Source of the DNA: Primulina eburnea
Taxonomy: Eukaryota > Streptophyta > Magnoliopsida > Lamiales > Gesneriaceae
DNA length: 64,000 nucleotides
Reading direction: 5' to 3'
Assembly: GCF_022965805.1 (NCBI RefSeq)
Contig: NC_133102.1
Span: 9,556,885 to 9,620,884 of the forward strand
Shown one piece after another: positions 11,301 to 23,160 of this stretch; position 1 is the stretch's first letter, and each line of letters opens with the position of its first letter. Below the pieces are notes generated by a model. It had not been told where the DNA came from, ran no database searches, and worked only from the letters and a program-made list of their open reading frames with translations. The position numbers and the translations under genes were made by a program.

Positions 11301-12780
11301 GGTAGCCTTCCCCGCCCGCCTCTAAAGCACGACAGGCTTTCAGAGCAGATACCACTGGCATCGGAGGTCGCGCTCCCTCACCATAGAAAAACCAACTAGA
11401 GCTCTCAGTCGTACGAAACTGAACAAGCTTCTGGTAACAATCCACGGTAGCTCGGTAGGTAGTCAAAAGGTCTATACCTAGAATACAATCAAAATCTTCC
11501 ATCTCCAGGATCATAAGATTCGCAATCAATTCGTTACCCTCAAAATCTAAGGGACAACCCATCACTAGACGCTTCGCTAACACCGAATGACCCATCGGAG
11601 TAGAAACAGAAAGAATGACGTCTAGAGAAACATACGGTAACTTATGACGCTTAACAAATCGTGCAGAAATGAATGAATGTGATGCTCCGGTATCAATAAG
11701 AACAAAAGCAGGGATACCGCATAAACGAAAAGTACCTGCTATGAATCTCTCCGTTTCATCTGCAGCCTGATCCTGGTTCAGCGCAAAAACCTGACCTTGG
11801 GCACGAGGTCGAAGATTTGAACTACCCACTGCCTGACCCTGCCTCCTCTGCTGAACAGTCGTCTGAGATCCGGAACCAGATCCTGCTCCACCTCGTAATT
11901 GAGGACAATTCTTCTTGAGATGACCCATCTCTCCGCACTGAAAACAAGCTCCCGCGGCTGATCGGCATTGCTCCGATGGATGGTTCTTCCCACAATGCAC
12001 ACAAGAAACCTTCTTCTTACCAAAGCGGAAAACACCGCTAGACCGTGATCCAGATCCAGAAGAAGAAGAACCAGATTTCTTGAAAGACTGAGATCGAGGG
12101 CTCAAAGTACTCGGAGGTCTAGAGGAAAGAATAGCCCTACCACGCTGGAGACTGATCTCTGCCTGGCGACACCGGTTCACTAACCCATCATAAGAAGTAG
12201 GATTATCACAGACAGTGACTCGATCAAAAATCTCCTGGTTAAGACCCTGAAGGAAATGGTCATACTTGGCCTCAGAACTGCCACTGATATGAGGGGCAAA
12301 GGGTAACAACTCGAAGAACTTCTGCTGATATTCATCAAAAGACATACTCCCCTGCTTAAGATTCAGGAGCTCAATCGTCTTTGCCTGGCGAAGGGCTGGA
12401 GGAAAATACAGCTGCATGAAAGCTGCACGGAAATCGGCCCAAGTCACCCTACCCTGAGACTGGACTATCGGCGCAGAAGTCGATCGCCACCACTTGCGCG
12501 CACGGCCCTCGAGAAGAAAACTAAGGGTCTCCATCCTCTGCTCCTCGGTGCACTGGAATGCACGGAAACAACTCTCCATGCGCTCTAACCAATCCTCAGC
12601 ATCATCGGGAGTCTCACCGCCGACTAAAGGCTTAGGCCCCATCTGAATGAAACGGTGCAAATCAAAACGCCTAGAACCATCCCGACGATGACGATGTTCA
12701 CGATGACGCCTACGATCGTCCTGGTCACCCCAACGACCTACACTTCCCTGACTACTCTCATCACCAAAGTGGTCAGCCAT
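8362..12780 (-). CDS. Gag-Pol polyprotein of a Tekay-type chromovirus retrotransposon
   Basis: One open frame of 1472 codons read from an ATG at 12780; the frame is open for another 17 codons upstream without an ATG, so [10 protein letters not shown] is the chosen start. In order (residues counted from 17 codons upstream of that ATG): retrotransposon Gag (about 60-240), zinc knuckle [14 protein letters not shown] (about 297-310), aspartic protease with IDTGASHSF (about 379), reverse transcriptase with FIDDILIY (about 714), RNase H with [11 protein letters not shown], integrase zinc-binding and DDE core ([22 protein letters not shown], a glutamate in the [10 protein letters not shown] stretch), and a C-terminal chromodomain ending [10 protein letters not shown]. 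The chromodomain can steer integration to particular chromatin. All catalytic residues look intact. It encodes everything needed for reverse transcription and integration. Confidence 0.95.
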   Translation of the reverse strand: MADHFGDESSQGSVGRWGDQDDRRRHREHRHRRDGSRRFDLHRFIQMGPKPLVGGETPDDAEDWLERMESCFRAFQCTEEQRMETLSFLLEGRARKWWRSTSAPIVQSQGRVTWADFRAAFMQLYFPPALRQAKTIELLNLKQGSMSFDEYQQKFFELLPFAPHISGSSEAKYDHFLQGLNQEIFDRVTVCDNPTSYDGLVNRCRQAEISLQRGRAILSSRPPSTLSPRSQSFKKSGSSSSGSGSRSSGVFRFGKKKVSCVHCGKNHPSEQCRSAAGACFQCGEMGHLKKNCPQLRGGAGSGSGSQTTVQQRRQGQAVGSSNLRPRAQGQVFALNQDQAADETERFIAGTFRLCGIPAFVLIDTGASHSFISARFVKRHKLPYVSLDVILSVSTPMGHSVLAKRLVMGCPLDFEGNELIANLMILEMEDFDCILGIDLLTTYRATVDCYQKLVQFRTTESSSWFFYGEGARPPMPVVSALKACRALEAGGEGYLIYAIDSSTGSVGIEDIPVVCEFPDVFPDEIPGFPPVREVEFGIELMPGTAPISRAPYRLAPSEMRELKQQLQDLLDKGYIRPSVSPWGAPVLFVKKKDGSMRLCIDYRQLNRVTIKNKYPLPRIDDLFDQLQGTSVYSKIDLRSGYHQMRVRDDDISKTAFRTRYGHYEFLVMPFGLTNAPAVFMDLMNRVFRDFLDQFVVVFIDDILIYSHSVEEHIQHLRIVLQILREKQLYAKLSKCEFWIDRVVFLGHVISKEGISVDPSKIEAVLNWSRPTTVAEIRSFLGLAGYYRRFIVNFSQVARPLTQLTRKDVPFEWSSECEDSFRELRRLLTSAPVLVLPSGSDGFSVYTDASFQGLGCVLTQNGHVIAYASRQLKPHEEKYPIHDLELAAIVFALKIWRHYLYGVKFEIFTDHKSLKYLFTQAELNMRQRRWMDLLKDYDCEIKYHPGSANLTAEALSRKVRVSTLQTSAMISTIQDCCSLGFNFKHRKGMESIRVATILSEPALFARIRDAQMSDLKTQRLARLVGGDSNFHYQSNGLLCLSNRVVVPEDDTLREEILSQAHRSKLSVHPGSNKMYKDLRTRFWWKGMKRSVYQFVSKCLVCQQVKAEHRRPGGLLLNLPIPEWKWEHIAMDFITHLPLSSRNSDAIWVVVDRLTKSAHFLPYNRDFTFDRMARLYIQEILRLHGVPVSIVSDRDPRFTSRFWGSFQSALGTSLSLSTAYHPETDGQTERTIRTLEDMMRACVMDFGTAWQDHLPLIEFAYNNSYHRSIGMAPFEALYGRRCRTPLFWDEVGERHVEGPELVQQAIDKVAIIKKRIKIAQDRQASYANTKRRPLYFQPGEKVFLQVSPFRRILRFGLKGKLSPRFIGPFEILESVGDLAYRLALPPYLSSIHDVFHVSLLRRYIADESHILHPSEVQLNSDLSYVERPVRILDRKDKVLRNKIIPLVLVQWQRRGTEEATWELESRMRSEHPELF

Positions 12781-12862
12781 CGCTACAAGATAGAATGGGG
12801 AAAATGGTAAAATGGTCAACGAAAATCCCAAAACAGAATCTATATCCCAAAATCGTAAGCAT

Positions 12863-12874
12863 GCTCTGATACCA
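12863..12874 (-). other. Primer-binding site, initiator tRNA-Met
   Basis: Four bases inside the right LTR the minus strand reads TGGTATCAGAGC, complementary to the 3' end of plant initiator tRNA-Met and used to prime minus-strand synthesis. Confidence 0.9.
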
Positions 12875-12878
12875 TAAA

Positions 12879-14312
12879 TGTAGTGACCCGTTCCAGAATC
12901 ACCTACTAATCAAGAACTAAGCATGCGATTAACTTAATTAAAAACAATCAGAAATAAAGACGGAAAACTGTCACCAAAAGATAGTTATACAACCCAAACG
13001 AAATCAGGACAACTCAAAATATATTCGGTACAACCATATCGAATAGAATAGTACTGAAAACTAAACCAACCAGCTACTCACTGTCCTCCTCCTGCTCTTC
13101 CTGAGCCATCCAACCTGAGGCCTGCCCCATGGGAATGGGGTGTCCAAGATAAACAAAACCGAGGACGTGAGCGATAAGAACGCCCAGTACAAAAGCATGA
13201 GTATACAAGCCTATATGAAATGCACATGCTATGATATGATACCAGGGTAGTCAAGAAACAGGAGTAACAAAGGATCTCAAAATGCTCAGTCTAGAGGCGC
13301 CAAGTGGATAGTGCCGCGCGGTACTCCTCTGGGTCACTGCATCCACTACAAGAACAGACGTGGACCTAAAATGTCCCGGATCACCGAAGCTCTCCGGACC
13401 CGTCGGCCACTGTGTACTCTCGGTGTCCATGCGTCCACAAGACAAGACAGGGCTGAGCGGCCCCACAAGATATAGCTTATCTCGAAAGAGATACAGCTCA
13501 ACAGTAAAGGCTATCTCGAAGGAGATACGGCTCAACATGAAATGCAACATGCATCATAAAACATGACATAATAGCATGCATCATATGACATATATCAATG
13601 CACCACATAATCATGCAACACATATAAGGATGTATACTCGACCAGGATATCTCGGATAGTACTTTCGTACCTCTATCACAGCAAGCCTAGCCTTACGCAA
13701 CACCGCTAATCAGGTCTAGAACAAGCCTACGCATCAAAAGCATACCCAATGAACAATACTACCATGCTCGACTAGCAAAACCAGTACCACCAAAGGTTTA
13801 GGGTTTACCTTCGTCCGTCGACAGCCCTTTGATGTTGATTGCCTCGTAACTCAGGCGTCACTACGCTACTAATCCTGGTAGCTCTTGGCTAACGCTCGAC
13901 CGACAAACTAACCCTAGAAACCTTCCAAACCTCTCAAAATGAGACACAACTTCAAGAATTGACAAACCAAAATGAGGAAATCCGAGCACTATTTATAGGC
14001 TATGTTCGGATCCACCGAACCCACTTCGGAACGTCCGAACTCCCACGTGTCCATCGGCTCTTGACACCTCATGATCGGATCCACCGAACCTACACTTCGG
14101 ATCATCCGAACTTGCATGCAAACTGACGTGTCGATCAACTCTTGACACCTCATGATCGGATCCACCGAACCCACTTCGGATCGTCCGAACTCTTCGGTGC
14201 TACCGAACCATCTTCGGTCCGTCCGATCATGACCATGGTCAAAATTACACATTAAACCTTCTTAATCACCATTAATCCGTTAAATACCCAATTTGGAATT
14301 CGGGCTACTACA
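12879..14312 (-). repeat. Right LTR (5' LTR) of the Tekay-type element
   Basis: The same 1434 bp as the left LTR. In the element's orientation it supplies the promoter: the U3 repeats lie at about 14008-14230 and the TATAAATAG box at 13989-13997 on the minus strand. The last 598 bp (13715-14312) are part of a tandem duplication repeated at 15120-15717. Confidence 0.95.
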
Positions 14313-14499
14313 GATTCCATGGATAAAGTTCGACAATTCTTTGACGATATAAACTATGAACAGTTGAAATAACTAATAAGATATCATAGGAGAAAAATAT
14401 GAAGAATTATAGCATATTTGAAGTGATTTTTTGCTTTCTCAACTTGGGTTGACGTCTACACCATTTGTGGACTATCATATATATATATATACACACACA

Positions 14500-14800
14500 T
14501 ATAAACTCAATAATTAGTGACAGTTTTGACTCAATAATTAGCGACGTTTTGTTAGCAACGATTTTTGTGATATTCTGTCGCTAATTAGCGACGGTTTAGT
14601 CAAAGCGACGGTTTTTGTCATATTCTGTCACTAAATTGACGATGATTTATATAAAAAACCGTTGCTAATTAGCGACGAGTTTCAAAAAACTGTATGATAG
14701 CGACAGTGACTTTAGAGACTGTTTTAAATTCCATCGTTAAAACTGTCGCGAATTTGATTATCGACGGTTTTAGTGACGGAAAGAACCGTCGCTAATTAGA
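14500..14800. repeat. Decayed GCGACGG array (CACTA-like subterminal repeats), unit 1
   Basis: Carries TTAGCGACGG, CCGTCGCTAA and degenerate forms such as TTAGCAACG, closely like the arrays inside the CACTA element at 1873-3230. No CACTA ends were found here, so it is probably a worn fragment of such an element in the flank of the Tekay element. It ends at a T run of about 16. Confidence 0.6.
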
Positions 14801-15095
14801 TTTTTTTTTTTTTTTGTGTTATTAGACATAAACGTATCTAAATAACCTAAATCAAACGAATGATGCCAAGATGCAAACCAAGGAAACCGTCTTCCTAAAT
14901 TTTTAGCCAACTTGAATATTATTCGATATGTTTTCTAAATTATCGAATTGAAGCCGAATCGAATTTCTAAATTATAGAACTCGATTATATATGTAAACAA
15001 AACTTGTTAAACTTGAATTCGATCTTCAAAAGAAGCCAAACTTAAGCACAAGAAATTGGGCACTTCAACAAACTTTTGCATATGAAGGCACAAGA

Positions 15096-15133
15096 AGGCT
15101 TGTTCTAGACCTGATTACATCTAGAACAAGCCT
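15096..15133. other. Inverted filler and hairpin at the duplication junction
   Basis: Bases 15096-15116 are the exact reverse complement of 13708-13728, the sequence spanning the left edge of duplication unit 1. With the start of unit 2 they form a 14-bp perfect stem (15096-15109 against 15120-15133) around a 10-base loop. This looks like filler copied in inverted orientation by template switching during repair. Confidence 0.85.
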
Positions 15134-15904
15134 ACGCATCAAAAGCATACCCAATGAACAATACTACCATGCTCGACTAGCAAAACCAGTACCACCAAAG
15201 GTTTAGGGTTTACCTTCGTCCGTCGACAGCCCTTTGATGTTGATTGCCTCGTAACTCAGGCGTCACTACGCTACTAATCCTGGTAGCTCTTGGCTAACGC
15301 TCGACCGACAAACTAACCCTAGAAACCTTCCAAACCTCTCAAAATGAGACACAACTTCAAGAATTGACAAACCAAAATGAGGAAATCCGAGCACTATTTA
15401 TAGGCTATGTTCGGATCCACCGAACCCACTTCGGAACGTCCGAACTCCCACGTGTCCATCGGCTCTTGACACCTCATGATCGGATCCACCGAACCTACAC
15501 TTCGGATCATCCGAACTTGCATGCAAACTGACGTGTCGATCAACTCTTGACACCTCATGATCGGATCCACCGAACCCACTTCGGATCGTCCGAACTCTTC
15601 GGTGCTACCGAACCATCTTCGGTCCGTCCGATCATGACTATGGTCAAAATTACACATTAAACCTTCTTAATCATCATTAATCCGTTAAATACCCAATTTG
15701 GAATTCGGGTTACTACAGATTCCATGGATAAAGTTCGACAATTCTTTGACGATATAAACTATGAACAGTTGAAATAACTAATAAGATATCATAGGAGAAA
15801 AATATGAAGAATTATAGCATATTTGAAGTGATTTTTTGCTTTCTCAACTTGGGTTGACGTCTACACCATTTGTGGACTATCATATATATATATACACACA
15901 CATA

Positions 15905-16205
15905 TAAACTCAATAATTAGCGACAGTTTTGACTCAATAATTAGCGACGTTTTGTTAGCAACGATTTTTGTGATATTCTGTCGCTAATTAGCGACGGTTT
16001 AGTCAAAGCGACGGTTTTTGTCATATTCTGTCACTAAATTGACGATGATTTATATAAAAAACCGTGGCTAATTAGCGACGAGTTTCAAAAAACTGTATGA
16101 TAGCGACAGTGACTTTAGAGACTGTTTTAAATTCCATCGTTAAAACTGTCGCGAATTTGATTATCGACGGTTTTAGTGACGGAAAGAACCGTCGCTAATT
16201 AGATT
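15905..16205. repeat. Decayed GCGACGG array, duplicated copy in unit 2
   Basis: Second copy of the array at 14500-14800, carried along by the tandem duplication. Differences between copies are few, for example AATTAGTGAC/AATTAGCGAC and CCGTTGC/CCGTGGC. Confidence 0.7.
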
Positions 16206-16631
16206 TTTTTTTTTTTTTTGTGTTATTAGACATAAACGTATCTAAATAACCTAAATCAAACGAATGATGCCAAGATGCAAACCAAGGAAACCGTCTTCCT
16301 AAATTTTTAGCCAACTTGAATATTATTCGATATGTTTTCTAAATTATCGAATTGAAGCCGAATCGAATTTCTAAATTATAGAACTCGATTATATATGTAA
16401 ACAAAACTTGTTAAACTTGAATTCGATCTTCAAAAGAAGCCAAACTTAAGCACAAGAAATTGGGCACTTCAACAAACTTTTGCATATGAAAATTGAAAGC
16501 AACATATGCCTTAAAAGTAGAAATCCAGAAATCCACGTACAACTTTCTGGAATTCATCAACACCACAAGTTTGACGAATTATACATCTAGTCAAGTCGAG
16601 CCAAGCGTGGAACATTAACGGATAATCAGAA

Positions 16632-16688
16632 TTACCTGTCTGGAAACATAATTGGCGCCACGAGAGACCAAATAAACAAGGCAGCAGT
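16632..16688 (-). pseudogene. SERINC pseudogene, terminal exon fragment
   Basis: The minus strand reads TAALFIWSLVAPIMFPDR followed by TAA at 16634-16632, the usual C-terminus of plant SERINC proteins (last membrane span then PDR-type end). Similarity stops abruptly at 16688/16689, where LINE sequence begins, so the upstream part of the exon was lost or displaced. Confidence 0.85.
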
Positions 16689-16699
16689 GGGATTATTGC

Positions 16700-17410
16700 T
16701 TGCGTAACAAATATCGGATTGTTGTGGATGATACTTTAGTGGAGGGCCGTGGAGTAGATGTCCATGAAGGTGGTGTTAGGGATGGTGCTCAAAGCCGGTC
16801 CCGTAATGCTCGACGTCGTTGGAATAGATGCCAAAACCGTGGGGGTTTGGGTGCTAGGGGGCGTGGCACTAGGGGTGGCCGTGGGTTTAATGGGAGTCGT
16901 GGAGATGGTATGGAGATTGGTGTGGATTTTGATGATGGTGTGGTGCCCCCGATCTTGGGGTTGATGGGGGTGGCCGTGAGTTTATTGGGGGTCGTGGAGA
17001 TGGTGGGGAGACTGGTGTGGATTTTGTTGGTTGTGTGATACCTCCTGATCTTGGGGTTGATGGGGGGGAGGTGGTAGCGACACTTTGGGTGTTGAGATCA
17101 TTGATCCCATTGTGGAGGAAGATATATTTGTGGTCACACCTAGAGATGGTGGTGACAAATTTGTTGTGGAGGTGTTTGTGGATGAGTGTGATGATGATGG
17201 CTTTGAGGATGTTACTAACAAACGTACCAAAAAACTATCTGTCACCTCAAGAGTTTGGAGAAGCAGTGCAATTTGGGGAGTTCGAGCTCTAATTCTACGG
17301 AGTTTATTGAATTGGACCCCCGAAGTTGGTTGCCTAAGTTGAATGCGAAATCGAAATTGAGACTAGAGCTCAAGCGGAGGCTCGGCGGCTTAAGGCCGCC
17401 TCTCGCCCCT
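16700..17410 (+). pseudogene. LINE ORF1 remnant
   Basis: Gly/Arg-rich coding remains such as RGRGTRGGRGFNGSRGDG with internal near-repeats (GVDFDDG, GDG), spread over several frames up to the ATG of the endonuclease. Position before the endonuclease and Gly/Arg richness fit the C-terminal half of a plant LINE ORF1 RNA-binding protein; no zinc knuckle was seen. The identification is by position. Confidence 0.5.
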
Positions 17411-17411
17411 T

Positions 17412-18158
17412 ATGAAGATTGCTTGTTGGAATTTGAGGGGTTTTAACAAGCCCCTTAAACAAAGGAATGCTCAAGGGTTCATTAAAAAGCGTAACTTGAG
17501 TATTCTTGGTTTACTTGAAGTCAAAGTAAAGGAACATTTGGTGGATCGCATGATGGCTACGAATTTCCCGGGTTTGTCTTTTATTCAAAATTTCTTGTTA
17601 AGTGATAAGATTCTTATCTTGCTTATGTTGAACATTAGTTTTGTCATTGTTGATCTCTTTGAAATGACGGATCAAGTGATTCATGTGAATGTTGTTTGCT
17701 TGCATTCTCATAGAGTATTTGTTATCTCATTTGTTTATGGTTTGAATTCGGTGGTGGAGAGGAGACCATTGTGGGATTTTTTGATGGGTCGTGGTGATAG
17801 CGTGGTCTTACCGTGGAAGGTATTGGGTGATTTCAATTGTGTTCTATTCCCGCATGAGAAAATGGGTGGTCTTCCGATTAGGCCCTGTGATATTGTTGAC
17901 CTGAGACGTTGTATCTCACACCTTGAGTTATCGTATGTGAACCATGTGGGTTGTTTCTTTACTTGGTCTACTTTGGCGATTTCTTCTAAACTTGATCGGG
18001 TAATGGTTAACCACCACTGGACACAATCGAATCTTGATGTGTTTGTGGACTTCTTGGTTTCGGGGTGTCTCTCTGACCATGCTTGTAGTGTTGTAAGCAT
18101 TTTTCGTGATAGTGTTTGTCGTGCCACTCCTTTCGAATTCTTTAATATGTGGACTATA
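17412..18158 (+). pseudogene. LINE ORF2 endonuclease domain (APE-like)
   Basis: From ATG 17412 the frame reads MKIACWNLRGFNKPLKQRN and shows the motifs of the apurinic-type endonuclease that nicks the target: LLEVKV (metal-binding glutamate), LGDFNCVL, SSKLDRVMV and SDHACSV. The frame is open up to the solo LTR insertion, where CTATA (18154-18158) is the left target copy, and is resumed at 20818. Confidence 0.88.
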
Positions 18159-20817
18159 TGAAACATCTACTAATTTTAAAAGCGCGGAAATATTTTTTTT
18201 TAAATAAAAGCTCGCATTTTAGAAATAACATTTAAAAATGTCTTAAGTATTTGAAAATATAAATAGTGCGTAAACATAAACGAGTAAAAATTGTGAAAAT
18301 CATCAGCGTATCAAAACCAGCATATAAAAATGTTCATATCATCTCAAATCTCATAAAAACAAAATGTGAAAAACATATGGTCCTCGGGTCGTGTCACCCC
18401 ACCAGGTCTGTCTACTCAGTGTTCAGCACCTCCAGTCCTCTCAATAACAAGCTCACCTGCATCACACACGCCTAGTGAGTCTAAAGACTCAACACACCTG
18501 TACCGTTAATAACAAGTACATATACATAGCACAAAACAGTGAAAATATCATACTCAACATATCTTTCATGAACTTAAAAGCATAACGTAAACGTGTCGTA
18601 TAAAATCATGTCGTGTCAACTCATGTCATCTCATATCATCATATACGTGTCAAAACAGCTCATCGTGTCATAAACTTAAACATTTTCTTTTACTTGAATT
18701 CAGTTCATTAGTTGTGACTTTCGTATCAGCTCTATCGTATCAGCTCTATCGATGGATCCATCTATAAAAACCGTGGTACCCGGCGGCGGGGGACATCAGC
18801 GACAGCATTACCCGCCCACTGAGCCCGGGCCTCAGCTCATCATATCTCATGTCATCGTATACATATACATCGTCAATCACAACCAATTCCCATCCTTCAA
18901 AAATATCATCATTTTCATCACTTAATAAAAACATGCATATGCGTAACTTTTCCTTTAAAACAAGCATGCGACGTATTTATCGTAATTGCGTAAAAATCAT
19001 AGAAATAATGCATAAACATTTAAAATATCATATATTTGTGCTCAGGGCGCTGCCAAGACCAAAATCTCACCCCGGGTGCAAAATGACCATTTTGCCCCTG
19101 GAAACCCGAAAATTATCGTTTCACCCCTGGACCTCTAAAATTGACCCGAAACTTACCAAACTATTTAAAATATCCCAAAACATATTTAAAAGTGTTCCTA
19201 GACGTAAAATCGAGCCCAAAATCAGAAATTGACCGATTCGTTTTAAAACTTGAACCGGGGTCCCGGTTTTAACCTGAATCGGCTCGAAACTCACCCGAAA
19301 TTTTCCCAATTTTTATATTATCTTAAAAACATTTAAAGCTCCTAAAACAATGTAACTAAGCCCCTACAACCACGACTAACTTTCAGACATGCTAAAATTC
19401 TCGGCCTAACACCTAACCCATATTCCTAGCAACACATGGCCCCCAATCTCATAAATCACTCGGTCCCCTCTAATCCTACCATCTGTCCAGCCATTGAATC
19501 TCATCTTTAAGACCGTGGGGAACCTCCCAAACTAAGCCAAACCCACGTGAAATGCTGCTGTACGAATCCTACAAAGGAAAAGTTCGAACCTCTCCAAGGG
19601 CACTACCCGAACTCCCAGTCCACAAGACATGCAGCCGACTCATCTATGGTTCCAGCAGCGGTGGCCTCTTCCAGGACCGTGACTCAGACCCACCAGGGTC
19701 TGGTCTTGGCCTCGGTTCAGCCCTCACACCAACCATTTTATCCCCAGCCCGACCGCAGCCCCTACCGAACGAACCAAGCCATATTCCCTCGATCTCGCCT
19801 CCTACAGCAACATCAATCAGTTTCATTCCAAGGTTCCCTCATGACACTACCCTTAGCCTCTGTATAGCCCTGAGCCGCAGCCCTTTGCACCCCAAACAGA
19901 AAAACGTGAGCAGCATATGCAATCATGCAAGGAACCCATGAAAATTTCACTAATCTTCCCTACACATGCTTGGATCAAGAGTTTTACATGCATAAACACA
20001 TACACATCAGTAAAATAGCGTAAATGATGCAGAAAAGAACGTTACAAAGCGTGCCTGATGATGCTAGAGAAACAAAACGAGATGATAGAACCGTGAGCAG
20101 TTTTTCTTGCAAGCTTTAGGGACAAAAACGAGGCATCCAGCTGGAGTTCTCTGAAACCGAGAGGAATGAGTTGAGTGGAGGAGGTGGGCGGCTATTGAAA
20201 CCTAAATAGGTTTAGTGGGCAGTTAAGGGGGTAATTAGGTATAAATTATAAAGTTTATGATTAATTAAATGATTGAATAATAGATAATGGACCTAAATTT
20301 GATAATAAAAAGTTAATTAAGCCTAATACGTTTAAAAGTAGCTTCATTAAATCTAATCATACTCCCGAAAAATATTTCGTGTTGGAAAGCTTTTGAAAAT
20401 ATTAGCCGAACCCTTAAAAGTCACCGATTCGATAAAATTTGTGCACTGTTAAAAATAAAATCATACAGTTAAAAATACCCAAAAATCTCATTTTTGAAAA
20501 ATACCTTTAAAACATCTTATATTAATTAATAAAAATTAATCTTGTAATAAAAATAATTTCTTGATAAATCTTCGGTCTTCGTTCCTCGTTCGAGCTCGAA
20601 ATGCAACTTAAAAATCTTTAATGCATGAACCTTTAAAAATTTCATTAAATTCTATCATGCATAAATTATGCATAAAATGCATAAAAATAATTAAACACAT
20701 AATTAATAAAATAAACATGTATTTTATGCTTTAAAAGAATTTAATAAAATACCAAAGAAATTTAATAATTTGCATATACGTGGTTCACGTGAACATTCAA
20801 ATTTTCGGGACGTTACA
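18159..20817 (-). mobile_element. Solo LTR (2659 bp), minus orientation, inside the LINE
   Basis: Begins TG and ends CA with the 5-bp target duplication CTATA on both sides (18154-18158 and 20818-20822), exactly where the LINE frame breaks and resumes. No PBS, coding domain or second LTR lies inside, so it is the single LTR left after LTR-LTR recombination. Read on the minus strand it starts TGTAACGTCCCGAAAA, typical of plant Ty3/gypsy LTRs. It shares several blocks with the LTR at 26982-31514, including GAGTCTAAAGACTC (18477-18490) and a GATGGATCCATC block, so both belong to one family. Confidence 0.88.
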
Positions 20818-23160
20818 CTATACATCCGGACTACCACAGTCTTGTGGGTGATAATTGGTTCTATGGGGGTGGGGTCACGACACAGTTTGTACTAAAAAAG
20901 AAATTGATGCGCATGAAGCGAGTTCTCAAACAACTTAATGGTGAGAATTTTAGTCATATTTCGTGCAAAGTGGGCGAATGATGAGCTTATTGATGCTCAA
21001 AATTGGGCACTTTGTGGTGGCTTTGTGGATGATGGTATTGTGGAGTTGAGGGAAAGAGCAGAGTTTCTTCTTGAGGCGGAGAGATCATTTCTGTCCCAAA
21101 AGCGAAGTGTGAGTACTTGAAATACGGTGATAGATTTTCCAAATTCTTTCATGCTATGATCAAGCGTAACATCAAGAGGAATAAAGTTGTGGCTTTGACT
21201 CTTGGTGATGGTACTGTCTCGTTGGATCAGGATGTGATTGCACGGGAGTTTCTAGACTTCTACCGCAACCTCTTAGGTGTTGGCATGGAGAGGACTGGCA
21301 TTGATGCGAATGTGGTCTCTCTTGGACCATTAGTGGGTGACGATTGTGTGGATGGGTTGATTTCGCAGGTGCATAGGGAGGAGATCCGTACTGCTTTGTT
21401 TGGTATTGATGATGACAAAGCTCCGGGTCCGGATGATTTTGGTTCTACTTTTTTTAAAAATCGTGGGATATTGTGGGTATTGATGTGGTTTCAGCTGTGG
21501 GAGAGTTCTTTCGGTCTGGGACTGTTGAAGCAGTGGAATCATGCTTCCATTGCTCTTGTTCCTAAATCTGACCATGCTACTACAGTCACTGACTTCAGGC
21601 GGCCGATATCTTGTTGCACAATATTTTACAAGATTATTGCCAAGATCTTGGCAAACAGATTGGGGCAGTGATTTCCCCGCTTATCAATCAGGCTTAGGGT
21701 GCATTTGTCCCAAGTAGATCTATTGTTGAGAACATCCACTTGGCTCAGGAGATGCTGAAACATTATGCTAGGAAGCGCACTTCTACTAGATGCATTATGA
21801 AGATCGATTTGCAGAAAGCCTATGACACAATCAACTGGGAGTTCCTTCGTGATGCCCTTTGGCTCTTGAACTTCCCTCCCATGTTTAATTCATGGATCAT
21901 GGAGTGTGTTTGTACTACATCATTCTCTATTTCCTTTAACGGCCAACTTCATGGGTTCTTTAAAGGTGCTAGAAGATTGAGGCAGGGGGACCCATTATCC
22001 CCTTTTCTATTTGTCATTTGTATGGAGATTCTTTCCAAGTCTCTTCTTTGGGCTTCTCGGTCGCCAGATTTCAATTTCCACTCCAGGTGCGCTCTCTTAC
22101 ATATTACTCATCTTGTTTATGCTGATGACTTATTGATTCTGTCTCGGGGTGATGTGATGAGTGTGAGGATTTTGTTGGAGTGTGTGGATAGTTTTGGGAG
22201 GATGGCTGACTTGAGAGACAATGTGTTGAAATCTAATATATATATGGTGGGGGTTACAGAACCTGATAGGAGTGAGATATTGAGGATGTGTGGCTTTCGT
22301 CAGGGTTCTTTCCCTTTTCGTTACTTGGGTATTCCTTTGGCTACGGCGAGGTTGAGGGAGTCAGATTATAGTGTCTTGGTCAATGCTATCTCCAGAAAGA
22401 TCACAGCGTGGCCGAGACACACTCTTTCCTATGCGGGGAAGTTGGAGTTGATTCGTTCGGTGGTCCAAGGTGGGGAGTGCTATTGGCTTTCGGTCTCGCC
22501 TATCACATATGGGGTGATTGACAAAGATTAATTCTGTTTGTTGGAGCTTTATGTGGACGAGCAAGCATCCTCCTATTGCATGGAGTAAGATTTGCTCGCC
22601 AATTGAGGATGGGGGTTAGGGTATTCGAGATCTTCGAGCTTGGAACAAGGCGCTTCTCACTAAGACCCTGTGGAATATTCACATTAAGAAGGATATATTG
22701 TGGATTCGGTGGGTGCATCATTATTACTGGAATGATGTCATGGATTGGAGGTGGAGGAAGGATGATATTGTTCTCATTAAGAAGCTTGTGGAGATCCGTT
22801 ATGAGCTTTTGGCTCGTGAGGGGAGTTGGGATGTGGTGGTGGCTAGATTGTCGTTTTGGTTTGGTACGCCGAGGGCTTTGTCGGAAGCCTACATGAGTTT
22901 CTTACTAGGGGCAAGTAGATGGCCGTGGAAACCATTTTTATGGAGACCACACATCTTACCTAAACACCGTTTCGCCCTTTGGATTTTTTCTCATGGGAAG
23001 TGCTTGACAAAGGACCGACAACCCTATATCCTAGACAAGTTTTATGGTCTTTGTGGTACTGTAAATGAAACTGCACAGCATATTTTGAGTGCACAAATTC
23101 TACACAGCTTTGGGTTAGATTGTGGGAGTGGTTGGAAGTTCAGTGTATGGCGCGTTCTAT
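20818..23160 (+). pseudogene. LINE ORF2 reverse transcriptase and C-terminal part
   Basis: After the solo LTR the frame resumes with GDNWFYGGG. It then shows DDKAPGPDDFGSTFFK, IALVPKSDHATTVTDFRPIS-like sequence, KIDLQKAYDTINWEFL, RQGDPLSPFLFVICME and the catalytic LVYADDLLIL (about 22114-22143). The zf-RVT-like end includes WRPHILPKHRFALWI. Stops at 21669-21671, near 21695 and 22529-22531 and a frame change near 22690 break it, so the enzyme is not made although the YADD box survives. Confidence 0.88.

Larger units (their letters stand above)
6762..14312 (-). mobile_element. Complete young Ty3/gypsy retrotransposon, Tekay/Del chromovirus type
   Basis: A 7551-bp element lying on the minus strand. 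Two 1434-bp LTRs (6762-8195 and 12879-14312) differ at only about six positions that I could find (about 0.4 percent). Both sides carry the 5-bp target duplication GATTC (6757-6761 and 14313-14317). The primer-binding site next to the right LTR matches initiator tRNA-Met and a polypurine tract borders the left LTR. One uninterrupted gag-pol frame ending in a chromodomain fills the interior, which places the element among chromoviruses; the domain order and long LTRs suggest the Tekay (Del) clade. With every required part present and near-identical LTRs, it inserted recently and may still be able to move. Confidence 0.95.
13715..16490. repeat. Tandem duplication of LTR end plus flank (about 1.37 kb x 2)
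   Basis: Unit 1 (13715-15086) contains the last 598 bp of the right Tekay LTR, the target duplication GATTC and about 770 bp of flank. Unit 2 (15120-16490) repeats all of it in the same order with only a few substitutions (for example GACCATGG/GACTATGG, GGGCTACTACA/GGGTTACTACA) and small indels in T and TA runs. Because the unit contains part of the LTR, the duplication happened after the Tekay element inserted. The 33 bp between the units (15087-15119) are filler. Confidence 0.9.

Noticed and set aside
12781..12831. Extra 17 codons upstream of the Tekay gag ATG
   Set aside because: The frame is open but there is no ATG; it begins at a TTG codon, which plant nuclear translation rarely uses.
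19547..19941. Two overlapping frames of 106 and 129 codons
   Set aside because: Inside the solo LTR at 18159-20817; no domain and no start context.
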